Shown here one piece after another: positions 53,239 to 64,000 of a DNA stretch of 64,000 bases (the first letter of the stretch is position 1; each line of letters begins with the position of its first letter). The translations under genes were made by a program, and so were the position numbers. The notes under the pieces were generated by a model. The model searched no databases and was not told where the DNA came from. It saw only the letters and a program-made list of their open reading frames with translations. This stretch comes from Micropterus salmoides (taxonomy: Eukaryota > Chordata > Actinopteri > Centrarchiformes > Centrarchidae): the NCBI RefSeq assembly GCF_014851395.1, contig NW_024044348.1, positions 28,368,676 to 28,432,675 on the forward strand. Direction: 5' to 3'.

Positions 53239-56200
53239 AAAAATGCAAATGGCTGCTTTTGTGTTGTTTCAGGTACCAGAGAGACAATGAAATAAGGAAC
53301 AGAGAGGAACAGATGACTTTGATGGTTTATAATACTATGAGACAGGATCTTTCAAGCCAGCAATCACTGAATCCTCACTGCTACGACTGAAATGCACCAT
53401 TTACATTAACAAAGTAATCTACCAGGAATGTGTGTAGCACCTTTGGGACAGAGGTTTAGCCAGGCTCAGTGGTTTAACTGAAATAAATAGGGGGGCTGCA
53501 TATTTTCACACAGTACCTTTATATTAATGAACATGACGTCAATGTATTTAATCGTTGAAGTCTGAAAAAGTTGTTCCCTATCTTCAATATTTTGAAGTCC
53601 ATGTTGTTTACATTGGCCAGTAATCTACACCTTCACTGCCTTTTGCGGGTGTAATGCCACATTTCTTGGTACATCACCTCGAACAACTGTCAGTCAGTGG
53701 AATAGCATAAAAACAGTTAGCAAGAATGTGTATCGCATCACCTGCAAGCTTGTGCATGTACATGAGCAACCTCATGCTCGTGCTAGATACAAGTAAAACC
53801 GGGAGCCACTCATCGAAACATCGCTCCATACTGCAGTTTGTGGTCAGAAACTTCACATAGCTTTCATCTGGCTCGGTCTTTTTGAGAGGAACAAGCAGTC
53901 CTGCTATTTTGTAAAGCAGGGCGGAAAGTTGACTATACAGGAGAAACTCCTTCACTCTTCACACCACTTCTTTCTCCTGAGTTAATCCACTTGCTCTTAC
54001 TCAGCTTCCCCTTTGTGTAGGTCCCTCAGATGCTATCTCCATCTGCTGTAATTATAAAGACCCCCACCACCCACTCTCTCAGCCTCACAAACACACACAC
54101 ACACACACACACACGCACGCACGCACGCACACACAAGACACTGCCCACTGGTGTAATTCATGCTGCCTAGGGGGTCATGGGAGATTATGAGTGGGATCGA
54201 TCAATGTGATGGTTCACACACACAAACGCGCACACACGCATGCACAACCTCATCATCGATGAGGGCCTCCTTACCTCCCCTCTCCTACTGAGGACATCCT
54301 GCAGCTAATGAGGACACACAAACACCGTTGACTCTATCGACCACCTCGGCTTAACAAGGTACTTCATATATGGACCCTCTGGAAGACCATCAGCATGAAG
54401 ACTCCCTGCTCCACACCTGCTCTACCACCGGAAAGTGTAGTTAAAGACACAATTAGCACACATTGAGACCATGTCCAAGTGGAGTCTTCACACTCTCCCA
54501 CTGCTTTCACTTCCTGGACTAATTTTAGCATTACAGCCTGCAAATCATTTACATAATAATGTCACTTTTACGTCTGAAATCTCTAAAAACACTAAATCAT
54601 GAGTTAAAGGAGCTTTCTGGAGAGAACATTGCGTTATAGATCCAGTTTCTTCAGGTTTGTCCACTGGGTTTACCTCATGTTCGCTGGATGAGCGAATCTA
54701 AAGAAACCGGATGCAAAATGTATTGTTTATGCTATACAACATATTCATAGGCATAAATAATTTTCTATTAATAAAAGAGCTGTAAAAACAGGCAATTCAC
54801 TATATAAATGGTTAATTACAGAATGTATTTAATGGCTGATGCTAAGAAATGCCGACCATAAATAGTATATGCATAGTAACAGCATTCATGCAAATATTAA
54901 GGATTATAATAATGTATTTTATTATTATCTTTTTTTGACCTTATTGGGCTGTTGGCTAATCCTTTCATGTTGTACACATTTGAAAATGGCAAGGCTAAGA
55001 TTTGGTATTGTAACATTATTGTTCAATAACAACATGTAACCTAATCTGACACATCTGACTGATTTCACATTAACACATTGACTATGTGGAAGTTTCAAAA
55101 TCGGACAATTTGGTCGCTTTTTTAGATGAAGAATTGTACATCTAATTCTCCACCAGTGAACTTTATGATATTTTGAGAGATTTAGATACATTATCTATCT
55201 ATATCTATTATCCATCCATCCATCGCTGTACCTTCTTGTCTGGTCCAGGCCTGTGAATTTGGCCACATGGCCTGTTGTGATTGTAGTGTGAGTGTATACA
55301 CATCAGCTGGGCCAATCAATTTGTCCCATATTGGTGTCCAGCAAAGTGTCAATAATATCGTAATGTCTGCATGTCCAGGTATGTGTGTTTATATGGTGAA
55401 GGTGTGTTTGCAGATGTGGGCATGCCCATACGTGTGCCTGTGAGCGAGTGTGACTTCACTGTTTGCATTAATGTGTGTTTCTCTGTGTGTGATGTATGGA
55501 TTATGGGAGCTGACTGCTGGGGTCCAGAGCAGGTGTCAGATTGCTGCTGGGAACATGAAAGAGTCTCTGAGGGGGGAAGGAGACTGGTCGGCAAAGCTGA
55601 CCTACAGAATCAATGTCCTTATAAAAGAGCAAATGACAAGATCAGAAGAATGGCTAACATCAGTAACAGAGGTCAGGCACAGTAGAAAGCACTGACACAA
55701 AGAAGACGAAACTATTTGATTCAAAAATATAAAGGCACTCACTTACGGTATATATTGTGCAGCAAAAAGGTCTCATTGTTACCAATAATGTATACACCCT
55801 CCTCCTCAGAGGTCTCTGCACTGATGGAATTTAACCTGTTTGTAATGAGCCCAGTGGAAAAGCAGCTGAAATGGCCTACATACAGTACATCCAACTGCTA
55901 TAAGTCCATTTAAGTTAATTAATACGTAAGTATTGATACAAAGTTTTGATCAAACTAGTCATAGTGAAGCCGTATGGCTTGTACAATAAACCAAAATGCA
56001 ATATAATATTAATATTAATATATTAGTATAATATTGTTGTCCTCTTTCTCAACAGTCAAACAGTTGTGTAATTTTAAACAGATTAAAGTTACGTTTATTT
56101 TGTGATTAAATTATGTAATTAAATTACATGGAACTAGTTACTCCCCAATACTGTGACTCACTTTGTGGATCAACCATGAAATGTACAAAACGGTAGATAA

Positions 56201-58009
56201 ATGTAACCCTTTAAGTGCTCAGAATTTTTTTTAAATTTGAATCTACATTTCCTTGACAACTAGGCAACTCCCTCTGCCGAAGATGACCATCTGACACGAT
56301 CAAAAGCTTCAGCTACTGAGTGGACACTGTGGTGAGATGTTTTTGTCAATAAATAAGTGAATCTAACAGGTCACCATATTGTCATTTTTGCTTTCAAACA
56401 TTTTTGAATTTGGCACTTCTTATGTTTGACATACGCTGCGGACTGGTTGAAGGGACATGGTGGTAACACAAATGTTCCCTTTCCTGTCTTTACAAACTGC
56501 CACCAAGTACACTGGATGTTATGGCAATCTTGAAAGGTTCAAGCCATTTAACTGAAAGAAAAGTTCCATCTGCATCAGCTGTCATGAGGCGTGAAGTTCA
56601 TTCACACCTGCTGATCGTGACATCGGCTCACATTCAGTTACCACACAATGCGCACAAAGGGCAGTGATTCAAGACGCTCAGATAAAGACCTACAGACCCT
56701 GAGAGTGCTCATCTTCAGTGTGCTGGTGGGGGACCTGAAGACCACTCCTTCTCCTATATCGACATTGTGTGACCTTTCAGATCCCCCCCGCCACTTTGGT
56801 TTCCTTTATCACTGGGTCGGATGGCTCTGCAGCAACCAGCGGGGTTCCCCCACTACAGGAGCAAGGGCTTTCTCCTCTTAAAGGTCAGTGATGTTGCCCA
56901 GAGGCTTCCAGTCCTCGGGCCGTTATGGTCCTCTGTCCAGCTGCCAATCCAGTCACACATGCAAGACTGTACAATGCATTTCTTGTGTCAGAAATGTGGA
57001 GGTTTTGCTTGGGTCACAAACTGAAGGCCTGACCTACCAGCATTGCCAGAATCCCAGGTGTTGCATGTTCCATGTACAAGTACTCTCACTTGGGTAAAGC
57101 TTTGGGTAAAATTTCGGGGGTGGGTAAAAGTAGAGTGAAATTGTCTTTTTTGTGGAGCTGGAAGTGGTGGCAATACAGAGACAATATAAGAGAATATTTT
57201 CCCCATCTTTATAGGCCAATGTAATAAGTATGAGTGACAAAGACTGGAAATGTAGAGCAGCACACAGAGCCAGACCATCCTAAACGCTCATTACGCACAT
57301 TGCGTAGGGCCCCGCCAATTAAGCGAAACCCCACTTCACTGGCAATGTTTACAACTTTGATAAGAGGATGAAGAGGAACTATCCTTCAGGGCATGTGAAG
57401 AGAAAATAACTCAATGAATTGCTGGAACTGCAATCAAGTAAATGTGTGTTCTTTCTTCTCCAAGTTTGATGTCAGCAAATAACAGTAATGCTAAGTTAAT
57501 GTTCTAGCTTGCAGTGAATCTCTCTGTTGAGTCTCTCTGTCTTGGTAACCAAGCTTGGCAGTGCATCTCTTCTCTGTCTCAGTTTTGGTTGCTTGCCAGA
57601 CTTTGTGCCTGAGAAATGCTAGTGAATTACAACTATTCAACTATTATAAATGCACAAGTGATTATAAACTGCAGCTCAGAAAAGATAACCACGTTGTGCA
57701 AATTGAAACTTGCACATTCCAACAGAGACCTCAGTGAGGACAATCATTCATCAAGCTATGGATTGACAATGACTGTTAACAGTAGTAAATAGAGGCCAGC
57801 TTTGCACGCTCCCCCGATAGGCTGTACTACAATGCGGGTGTGTGAACCTCTGTCTCTTATATGCAGTAGCATCTAGTTGCGAGATTGTGATGTAGAGACA
57901 GGATGGTGTACTGAGATTCAGTGTGGATTTATGTATGCTTTCTCTTAACTGTGGATAAACTGCCTTATAGCAGACAATTAAACTTTCTCAGTATTTTGTT
58001 ACTGAGTAG
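53239..58009. other. non-coding region
   Basis: No gene recognised. CA tract near 54091-54132. ORFs at 53674-53955 (minus) and 55371-55685 (plus) have no recognisable domain and no splice or codon support. Confidence 0.45.
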
Positions 58010-58160
58010 TTTCAAATGCATGCGTGGTTATCTTTCATTCTTGATTTAAACTCTCAGTAACAAATGTTTCAAATGCATGCGTGGTTATTTTTCGTTCTTG
58101 ATTTAAACTCTCTGTAACAATAGTTTCAAATGCATGCATGGTTATTTTTTGTTTGCATTC
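58010..58160. repeat. 57-bp tandem repeat, about 2.5 copies
   Basis: Units start TTTCAAATGCATGC at 58010, 58067 and 58124, an exact 57-bp period; the third is partial. Shorter copies of the same phrase lie at 58381-58407 and 58815-58858, so it is dispersed as well as tandem. Because 57 is a multiple of 3, a minus-strand ORF repeats a 19-residue unit; this is probably incidental. Confidence 0.85.
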
Positions 58161-58453
58161 CTCCTGAGTAGTGACGTCACTGATCGAAGGGGGACCCACA
58201 CACCAATACAGGGCAACCCCTGGATTCCCCCGTTTGAAAAGAAAGTAAACCAAATGCATTTCCTCCTGTGTTTAAACATGTATTCAGGTTACACAAACAG
58301 TCCACGCACTTAACAACGATGGCGATGAGTTAAAAGAAATAGCCCATGATTTTTTGTAAAAAACAATGAAATAGACTAGTGTTATTTTTCGTTCTTGTTT
58401 TAAACTCCACCTGTATGGCAGTAGGTCTGTAAAGACCTGTGGGTCATGCAGAA

Positions 58454-58800
58454 CAGGGGTCTCAATTATAAAAACGTGCCCAGAAAACTCGCTAAAAGTG
58501 TGCGTCCAAAAGACAAAATGGCTTACGCCAAAAAAAATAAAATATTCAGACTTATAAAACCGTGCATATGCACCCTTGTAAGCTTGCTCCCTTTATAAAT
58601 CACAATCAACTTGAAATGTGGCCTATGTGAGGAGGCGCCATATCCGATCCCTTCAAATGCTTACAACTGTCTATAAATGGTTAGTGGAATTAATATTAAT
58701 GCGTACTGACTTCGGGAAGAAAAGGAGGCAAACTCTGACAGAGGAGCAACACAACGACATTTAACTCAGTGGTTAACTGTCATATAACACAAAACAGATG
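58454..58800 (+). mobile_element. possible Harbinger-like element, left end
   Basis: CAGGGGTCTCAATTATAAAA at 58454 resembles the terminal repeat GGGGTCTCATTTATAAA of fish Harbinger-type elements. No opposite end is visible, so borders are uncertain. Confidence 0.4.
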
Positions 58801-59145
58801 GCTCTCACAAGATGTTTACAAATGCGTGTGTGATTATTTATCGTTCTTGTTTTAAACTGATTATGCATGAGAACACCAAAACACAAGGCTCTCGAGGAGA
58901 AGTGACGTCAATCGATATGCATATTATTATGGGGTTGATCCGCTTTATAGCTTTGATGGGTGCAAGAATAGGATACGCCCCCCACATCATATAGACAGGT
59001 TTTCTAGCAATCCATCGTCAATGTGTTGTGTATGATTTCTGCGAAGTTTCTCATGGAAGGAGAGAGTAATGCGCCCATCAACCTGTTAAAAGCTGGCGCC
59101 TGTCGGCTTGCGCTGAAAGAGCGAATCTTGAATGTAGAAAACGTC

Positions 59146-59220
59146 TCGGGTTACGTATGTAACCCTGGTTCCCCGAGAAGGGGAACGAGAGACTGCGTCG
59201 GTTACGACACTATGGGAACG
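59146..59220 (+). repeat. DIRS left terminal inverted repeat with two hairpins
   Basis: The last 29 bp (59192-59220) are the exact reverse complement of 63916-63944. Outside this core are two small perfect hairpins: GGGTTAC/GTAACCC around 59148-59165, and GTTCCCC/GGGGAAC at 59168-59186. Confidence 0.88.
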
Positions 59221-59321
59221 AGATACCCACTAAACCATGCCGAAAACCCCGCCTGCCCCTGTGTGCAATAAAGTGGCACGACTAAGAGGAGAGCGCACGA
59301 GTGCCAGGTGCCGAAGGAAGG

Positions 59322-60305
59322 TCAAGACTGTAAAACCGAATGAATGTGTGCGGAGTGGCCCAGCCAGCCGCTAAACAACATCCTGCAAGAGGCCCCGGAA
59401 AGGAGGGCTCGAGAGGCCGCCTTGCCTCTGGTAGAATGAGCCCTCACAGCCACAGGTGAAGGCAAACCACGCACCTGATAGGCCAGGGAAATAGTCTGAA
59501 CAATCCAGTTGCTAATAGTATGTTTGGATGCAGGGAGCCCGGCCCTGGGAGACCCAAAACACACTAGCAGCTGGTCAGCCTTCCTCCAACGGGAGGACCT
59601 CAGAGTGTAAATACTCAGTGCTCTGACAGGGCAGAGCAGATGAAGTCTCCCGTCCTCCGCCGTCACATGAGGTGGAGGATGAAATGCCTGCAGCACTGTG
59701 GACCCTGCCGCACAAGAAGGCACTTTAGGGATGTATCCTGAACGAGGGTGCAGGATAGCCCTAATATTCCCCGAGGCAAACTCCAGGCTTTGCGGGGAAA
59801 CCGAAAGCGCTTGGAGCTCCCCCACCCTCCTCAGAGAGGTGATAGCAAGGAGAAAGGCCATCTTGAGGGTCAAGTGCTTAGCCTCAGCTGACTCCAGGGG
59901 TTTGAAGGGGGCCTCAGCCAATGCCCCAAGAACCACTGCCAGATCCCAAGTGGGAACCTTGGACCGAGTCGCAGGTCTCATCCTCCGGGCACCACGGAGG
60001 AAACGTACAACCAAGGGAAGTTTCCCCAAGAACCCCTCCCTCAGAGGGGTGTGGAAAGATGAAATAGCTGCCACGTACACCTTGAGGGTGGAAGGGGAAA
60101 GACCAGCAGAGAACCGGTCCTGGAGGAACTCAAGTACCTGAACCACCGGGTAGGTAACAGGGTCCACCGACCGCTCCCTACACCAAGTGGAGAAAACACT
60201 CCACTTCAGGCCGTACATCCTCCGTGTGGACGGGGCCCTGGAGCTCAGGAGGGTCTCGACTGCTCCGGCTGTTAGACCCGCCTCTAGGTACTGTGCCCCC
60301 TCAGG
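59322..60305 (-). pseudogene. DIRS tyrosine recombinase, frameshifted before the catalytic Tyr
   Basis: Tyrosine recombinase (phage-integrase fold) that inserts the circular DIRS intermediate. One frame stays open from about 60305 to the stop at 59322. It shows the N-terminal SAM-like part (SSRAPSTRRMYGLKWSVFS), the first catalytic Arg in ITSLRRVGEL, and the HSTR box (about 59438-59427). The frame then ends GHSAHIHSVLQS. A one-base shift near 59360 would be needed to read the conserved ending with its Tyr (codon at 59332-59330), so the nucleophile is lost in this frame. It is the best-preserved part of the element; the longer open frame to 61418 joins pieces of other domains. Confidence 0.85.
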
Positions 60306-60309
60306 GGCC

Positions 60310-61995
60310 AGACCCACAGTCGCCATATGGCGGGGCAAGGGTGAAGAACCCGGCCCTGCGCCTGGGACAGCAGGTCTCTCCTCAGAGGGACCCGCCACGG
60401 CGGGCCGTCCAGGAGCGACATGATGTCCGAGAACCACACCCGGGTTGGCCAGAACGGGGCTACGAGCAGTAGGCCGACATAGTCCTGGCGGACCCGCTCC
60501 AGAACCCCGGGAGCAGAGCGACTGGGGGAAAAGCGTACAGACGTAGCCTCGGCCACGAATGTAACATGGCGTCCAGACCCAACGGGGCTGGAGGAACGAG
60601 AGAAACCATAGCGGGCAGTGCGTAGTCTCTTGAGACGCAAACAGATCCACGTCTATGGGGCCGAGCTCTTCGCACAAGAGCTCCACCACTTCGGGGTGAA
60701 GTCTCCATTCCCCGGGCCTCAGCCTCTGCCTCGACAGCAGGTCTGCTCCCTGATTCTGCGTCCCCAGGAGATACATCGCCCTGAGCGATAGTAACCTCTG
60801 CTGGGACCACAGGAGGATCTGACGCGCCAGTCTGTCCAGAGGGCGCGAGCGCAGACCGCCCTGGTGATTCAGATAGGCCACCACCGCTGTGTTGTTCTCC
60901 TCGGAACAAACCAGGACGTGGTGGCCTTGGAGATCGGGCAGGAAACTCCTTAGAGCCTGGAACACCGCCAACATCTCGAGACAGTTGATATGCCACTCGG
61001 ATCGATGCACCTGCCAGGATCCCCTTGCAAAGCGGCCGTCCATGACCGCGCCCCAGCCCGTGAGGGAGGCGTCTGTCGAAAGAACCAGCCGGTGACAAGA
61101 CCCTCCCAGCACGGGCCCCTGGGACAGGAACCAAGTTTCCTTCCAAACTGATAGGGAACGAAGACACTTGCGCGTAACCCAAACCAGACGGAGAGGATTC
61201 CCCTCGGGGAAAAACCCTTGTTCCTTAGCCACCACTGCAGGGGTCTCATGTGCAGCAGTCCAGATGGTATTACGCTGGATGCAGCCGCCAGGAGACCCAA
61301 CACTCGTTGAAAGTGTTTCATAGTGATGGCGTGGCCTAACTTCACCCCTTTCATGGCAGCCAATATGGTGTCGACACGTGCCGGAGACAATTGTGCCCGC
61401 ATGGTTGTCGAATCCCATGCAACCCCTAGGAACGTAGCCCGTAGGGTGGGCGCCAGCACGCTCTTCTTTGCGTTGAGCCTCAGCCCTAAACGCCGCAGAC
61501 GAGCCAGAACGACATCTCGATGCCGAACCGCCAACTCTCGAGACTGGGCTAGGATGAGCCAGTCGTCGATGAAGTTGAAATCCGGATGCCCCGGAGCCTC
61601 AGCGGGGCCAGTGCTGCATCCATACACTTGGTGAATGTGCGAGGGGAAAGTGCCAGGCCGAATGGAAGAACCCGATACTGGTAAGCCACACCCCCGAAGG
61701 CAAACCTCAGGAACTTCCTGTGAGAAGGACGGATGGAGACCTGGAAATAGGCATCCTTTAGATCTATCGTGACGAACCAATCCTCAGATTGGATGTGCGT
61801 CACGGTGGCGGGGATGATGATCTTTAACCTGAATCTCCTCAGAGACCGGTTAGAACCCGCAGATCCAAAATAGGGCACACAGCCCTCCGTCCTTCTTGGG
61901 GACTATGAAGTACCGGCTGTAGAACCGGCGTCTCTGTCTGGGGGGGAGACACGTTCCACGGCCCCTTTCCTCAGCAGAGTACAAACTTCCTGTCC
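60310..61995 (-). pseudogene. DIRS reverse transcriptase / RNase H, disrupted
   Basis: The reverse transcriptase copies element RNA into DNA. Its first catalytic Asp lies in TIDLKDAYF (Asp codon at 61764) with LPFGLALSP after it; the second Asp pair is in NFIDDWL (about 61570-61562), in a different frame, so a frameshift lies near 61585. The fingers motif RYFIVPKKDGG near 61915 is in yet another frame. RNase H follows with STDASLTGWGAVM, INCLEML and NTAVVAYLNHQGG after a frame change near 61203. The usual Asp before the last motif is Glu-Glu-Asn here. The linker to the recombinase changes frame again near 60605, 60510 and 60310. Confidence 0.85.
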
Positions 61996-62479
61996 CAACA
62001 CCGGACCTTGCTCCGGGCGGACCACAGTCCAAACCACCCCCTTTCTTCTGTTGAATTTGGAGGGCGGGTTTTGAACTGTAGTCGATACCCATCTATGGCA
62101 GTGCGCAGGACCCGCGGAGAAATGTTCGTCAGGCTCCGCCAAGCTCCGCCAAGCGTCTCCAAAGTCTGCCACCGACCACCAGCCCCGAGGGGTCTCGTGT
62201 GATCTTCTGGTGGACCCCTGAAGCCCCAGAACGGCAGGGGGGAGCCGCCGAAGATCCACGGTGAGTGAGTCAGGATGCCGTCCGCCTGCAGACCCTCGGG
62301 GCAGGCAGTACGGCGCGGACTCGATGGTGGCAGGTGCGTCCTGAACGTGTAAACGGCGGGATAACATCACCTGTTGCCACGGCGGAGGGGACCTCGGTCG
62401 GGGTGGGGGGGGTGCGGGAGGGGAGAAAGACTCCCCTACCCCGGTCTTCCCTGAGCTCCGTCGGGACTGGATGACGGTC

Positions 62480-63620
62480 CTCAGATCGCGTCTCTCAGAC
62501 GGCTGAGGGTGAGAGCGCCGTCTCGCTGCCCCAGCTCCTCGGGGGGGCCCCCGAGAAGCGACACTCTGCTTCCTCTCCTCTCCGTAGGAGCTCGTAGAGG
62601 GAAGGGACCTACGCCTGGCAGCCTCAGCTGCCTTGGGTCCAGACCGGCGAGGGAGGTACTGGCGGAACGCTTCGCACTGCGTCTAACGCTTCGTGGTTCT
62701 GCGAAGCTCCGCCAGATCTTCCTCGGAGGGACCCCCCCTCTGAACCATCTCCTGTAGCAGGTTGGCTTGGTAGGCTTGAAGCACCGTGGTGTGCAAGCTC
62801 GCACCTGCCTGGCCCGCTGCCATGTACGCCTTCCCCACGAGCGTGGATGTGGTGCGACATGGTTTGGATGGTAACGCCGGCTTCTCCAGGGAGGACGCAA
62901 GTCGAGGGGAGAGATAGCTCGCAAGCTCATCCTCCACCCGAGGCATCCTCTCATAACCACGGTCCCTAACCCCCATCACATTACTGTAGTTCAGTGATCG
63001 GGGTGTGGAAAGCCATGTAGAGAAGGGTCTGCCCCATGATTACTCAGTTCATCATGTACTTTCTTTTCAGGAAAGAATGGCAGAGACCGGCGTGGAGGTG
63101 GCGTGTGGTGCTTAAGAAACCTTTCATCAAGCTACCACTAGCCTGTGGTGTCTGCTCCTCCCACGGCTCTAGTCACCACCTCCAGCAGCACGTCATAGTC
63201 GGGCGCGGCCAGATGACGCCGCCCCGACACCCGGAAGTCATCGTCCACTGCGCTGAGCACGTCCGCCTCCTCGGAGTCGGATTGCTGCCGCGTCTCCGGA
63301 TCCAAACCGCGAGCGGGAGAAGCCGAGAACGGGCTCCCGAACGAGGAAAGGAAGCGTCGGAGCCAGCGGATGAAGGTCGGGAAAAAGCCTCAGCCGTCCT
63401 GAAATCCTCCGACAGATCACGCTGTGAACCCATGAGTGAAGCCGCCGGGCCGCCTCAGCGGCCGCAGGGCCCGCGCCAAGGGGAAAACACATCCGGCCAT
63501 CCTCGGAAAGAGAGCCATGCTGTACCTCAGTACCCGCACGGAAAGGGCTTCGCAACGGGCGCAGGCAGCCCCCTCGAGAACTGCCCGTGCGTGCTCCATC
63601 CCCAAACATGAGACACACAT
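62480..63620 (-). pseudogene. DIRS gag-like gene, disrupted
   Basis: The N-terminal frame (63620 down) has CVSCLGMEHA and CARCE, a paired-Cys motif typical of fish DIRS gag. A core frame from 62979 contains ELASYLSPRLASSL and VGKAYMAAGQAGASLHTTVL, also typical, and ends at an in-frame TAG at 62685-62683. Between the two parts the reading frame changes. The protein would package element RNA. It is a recognisable but broken copy. Confidence 0.75.
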
Positions 63621-63915
63621 CTCATGAGAATCTCCATCCGTGATGTACCGAGGTCAAGAAAAAACACACCTTCTGTACATCTGGTTGCCGGACATGCTGG
63701 TAGACTTCTTCTTCAGGTAAGACACACTGCTTGTAGGACTGGAGCTTTCTTCAAACAACATACAGAGCGCCTGCTGAATAAAAAAAAGCTAATGATGAGT
63801 GTGTACAGGTGCGCTTTATACTCCTCCGGTTATTCCGTCACACCTTACCGTTCAAGCAACAAGCCAATAGGATTGGAGTGATTTCATTCACGTTCAGACC
63901 TGCTTCGCCTAGAGG

Positions 63916-63966
63916 CGTTCCCATAGTGTCGTAACCGACGCAGTTCGAGTTCCCTCGAAGGGGAAC
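63916..63966 (-). repeat. DIRS right terminal inverted repeat
   Basis: Partner of the left repeat: 29 bp identical (63916-63944), then a diverged copy of the GTTCCCC/GGGGAAC hairpin to about 63966. The GGGTTAC/GTAACCC hairpin of the left end has no clear counterpart here. Confidence 0.85.
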
Positions 63967-64000
63967 CTAACATCTGTCTGATCAACGTAAGATCAGACAC

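Larger units (their letters stand above)
59146..63966 (-). mobile_element. DIRS1-like tyrosine-recombinase retrotransposon, nearly complete but inactive
   Basis: A 4.8-kb element bounded by inverted terminal repeats (29-bp identical core at 59192-59220 and 63916-63944). On the minus strand the order is gag-like, then reverse transcriptase with RNase H, then tyrosine recombinase, with no long terminal direct repeats and no DDE integrase: the DIRS1 layout. The coding regions have at least six frame changes and a stop in gag, so it cannot act alone. GC content is clearly higher than in surrounding DNA. DIRS elements make no target-site duplication, and none is seen. I did not locate the internal complementary region that DIRS1 elements usually have. 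Confidence 0.9.

Noticed and set aside
53674..53955. 93-codon minus-strand ORF
   Set aside because: Looks protein-like in composition, but I recognise no domain, and no splice or neighbour evidence supports it.
57290..57420. hAT-transposase-like fragment (KRNYPSG-type reading)
   Set aside because: Only a few residues resemble the N-terminal motif; too short and disrupted to call.

Overview
The window comes from a vertebrate nuclear genome, almost certainly a teleost fish. The evidence is one intron-split developmental transcription-factor gene, very dense (CA)n/(TG)n and (GATA)n microsatellites, and transposon families typical of fish: a DIRS1-type tyrosine-recombinase retrotransposon, PIF/Harbinger remnants, TTAA-flanked MITEs and a tRNA-derived SINE. 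The species cannot be named from the sequence.

The only host protein-coding gene is onecut1 (HNF6), on the minus strand. Exon 1 coding sequence is 13016-11945 (N-terminus, STP box, His and Gly tracts, CUT domain). A 4.36 kb intron follows, then exon 2 at 7583-7294 (homeodomain and C-terminus). The spliced product is 453 residues. The 3' UTR runs toward low coordinates. It carries ten miR-9 seed matches between 4518 and 7132, five of them 8-mers, and none in the opposite orientation. The intron holds a cluster of the palindrome TAGGCCTA and a GC-richer block with a forkhead/HNF1-like motif. The promoter side (13.0-13.6 kb) is GC-rich, with a (CT)n tract and a consensus CRE.

Upstream of the gene (13.6-59 kb) no coding gene is visible. 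The region looks like a regulatory desert broken by simple repeats and old transposons. The most striking structure is a ~220-250 bp non-coding element present twice in opposite orientation: copy A at 14291-14543 and copy B at 25612-25834. The best 94-bp stretch is about 93% identical, and the flanks are unrelated. Each copy carries a GGCCCCTG/CAGGGGCC inverted repeat. This is the best candidate for an undescribed regulatory or RNA element.

Recognisable transposons are a ~1 kb ORF-bearing non-autonomous element (28.8-29.8 kb), a Harbinger element with a decayed transposase (29.91-30.74 kb), a hAT-like end (35.5 kb), a tRNA-Glu-like SINE (38.9 kb), two TTAA MITEs (41.75 and 52.6 kb) and two LINE-tail-like fragments (46.6 and 47.3 kb). 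The right end (59.15-63.97 kb) is a nearly complete but frameshifted DIRS1-like retrotransposon on the minus strand, with inverted terminal repeats and the order gag, RT/RNase H, tyrosine recombinase. Most long ORFs in the desert are microsatellite artefacts.
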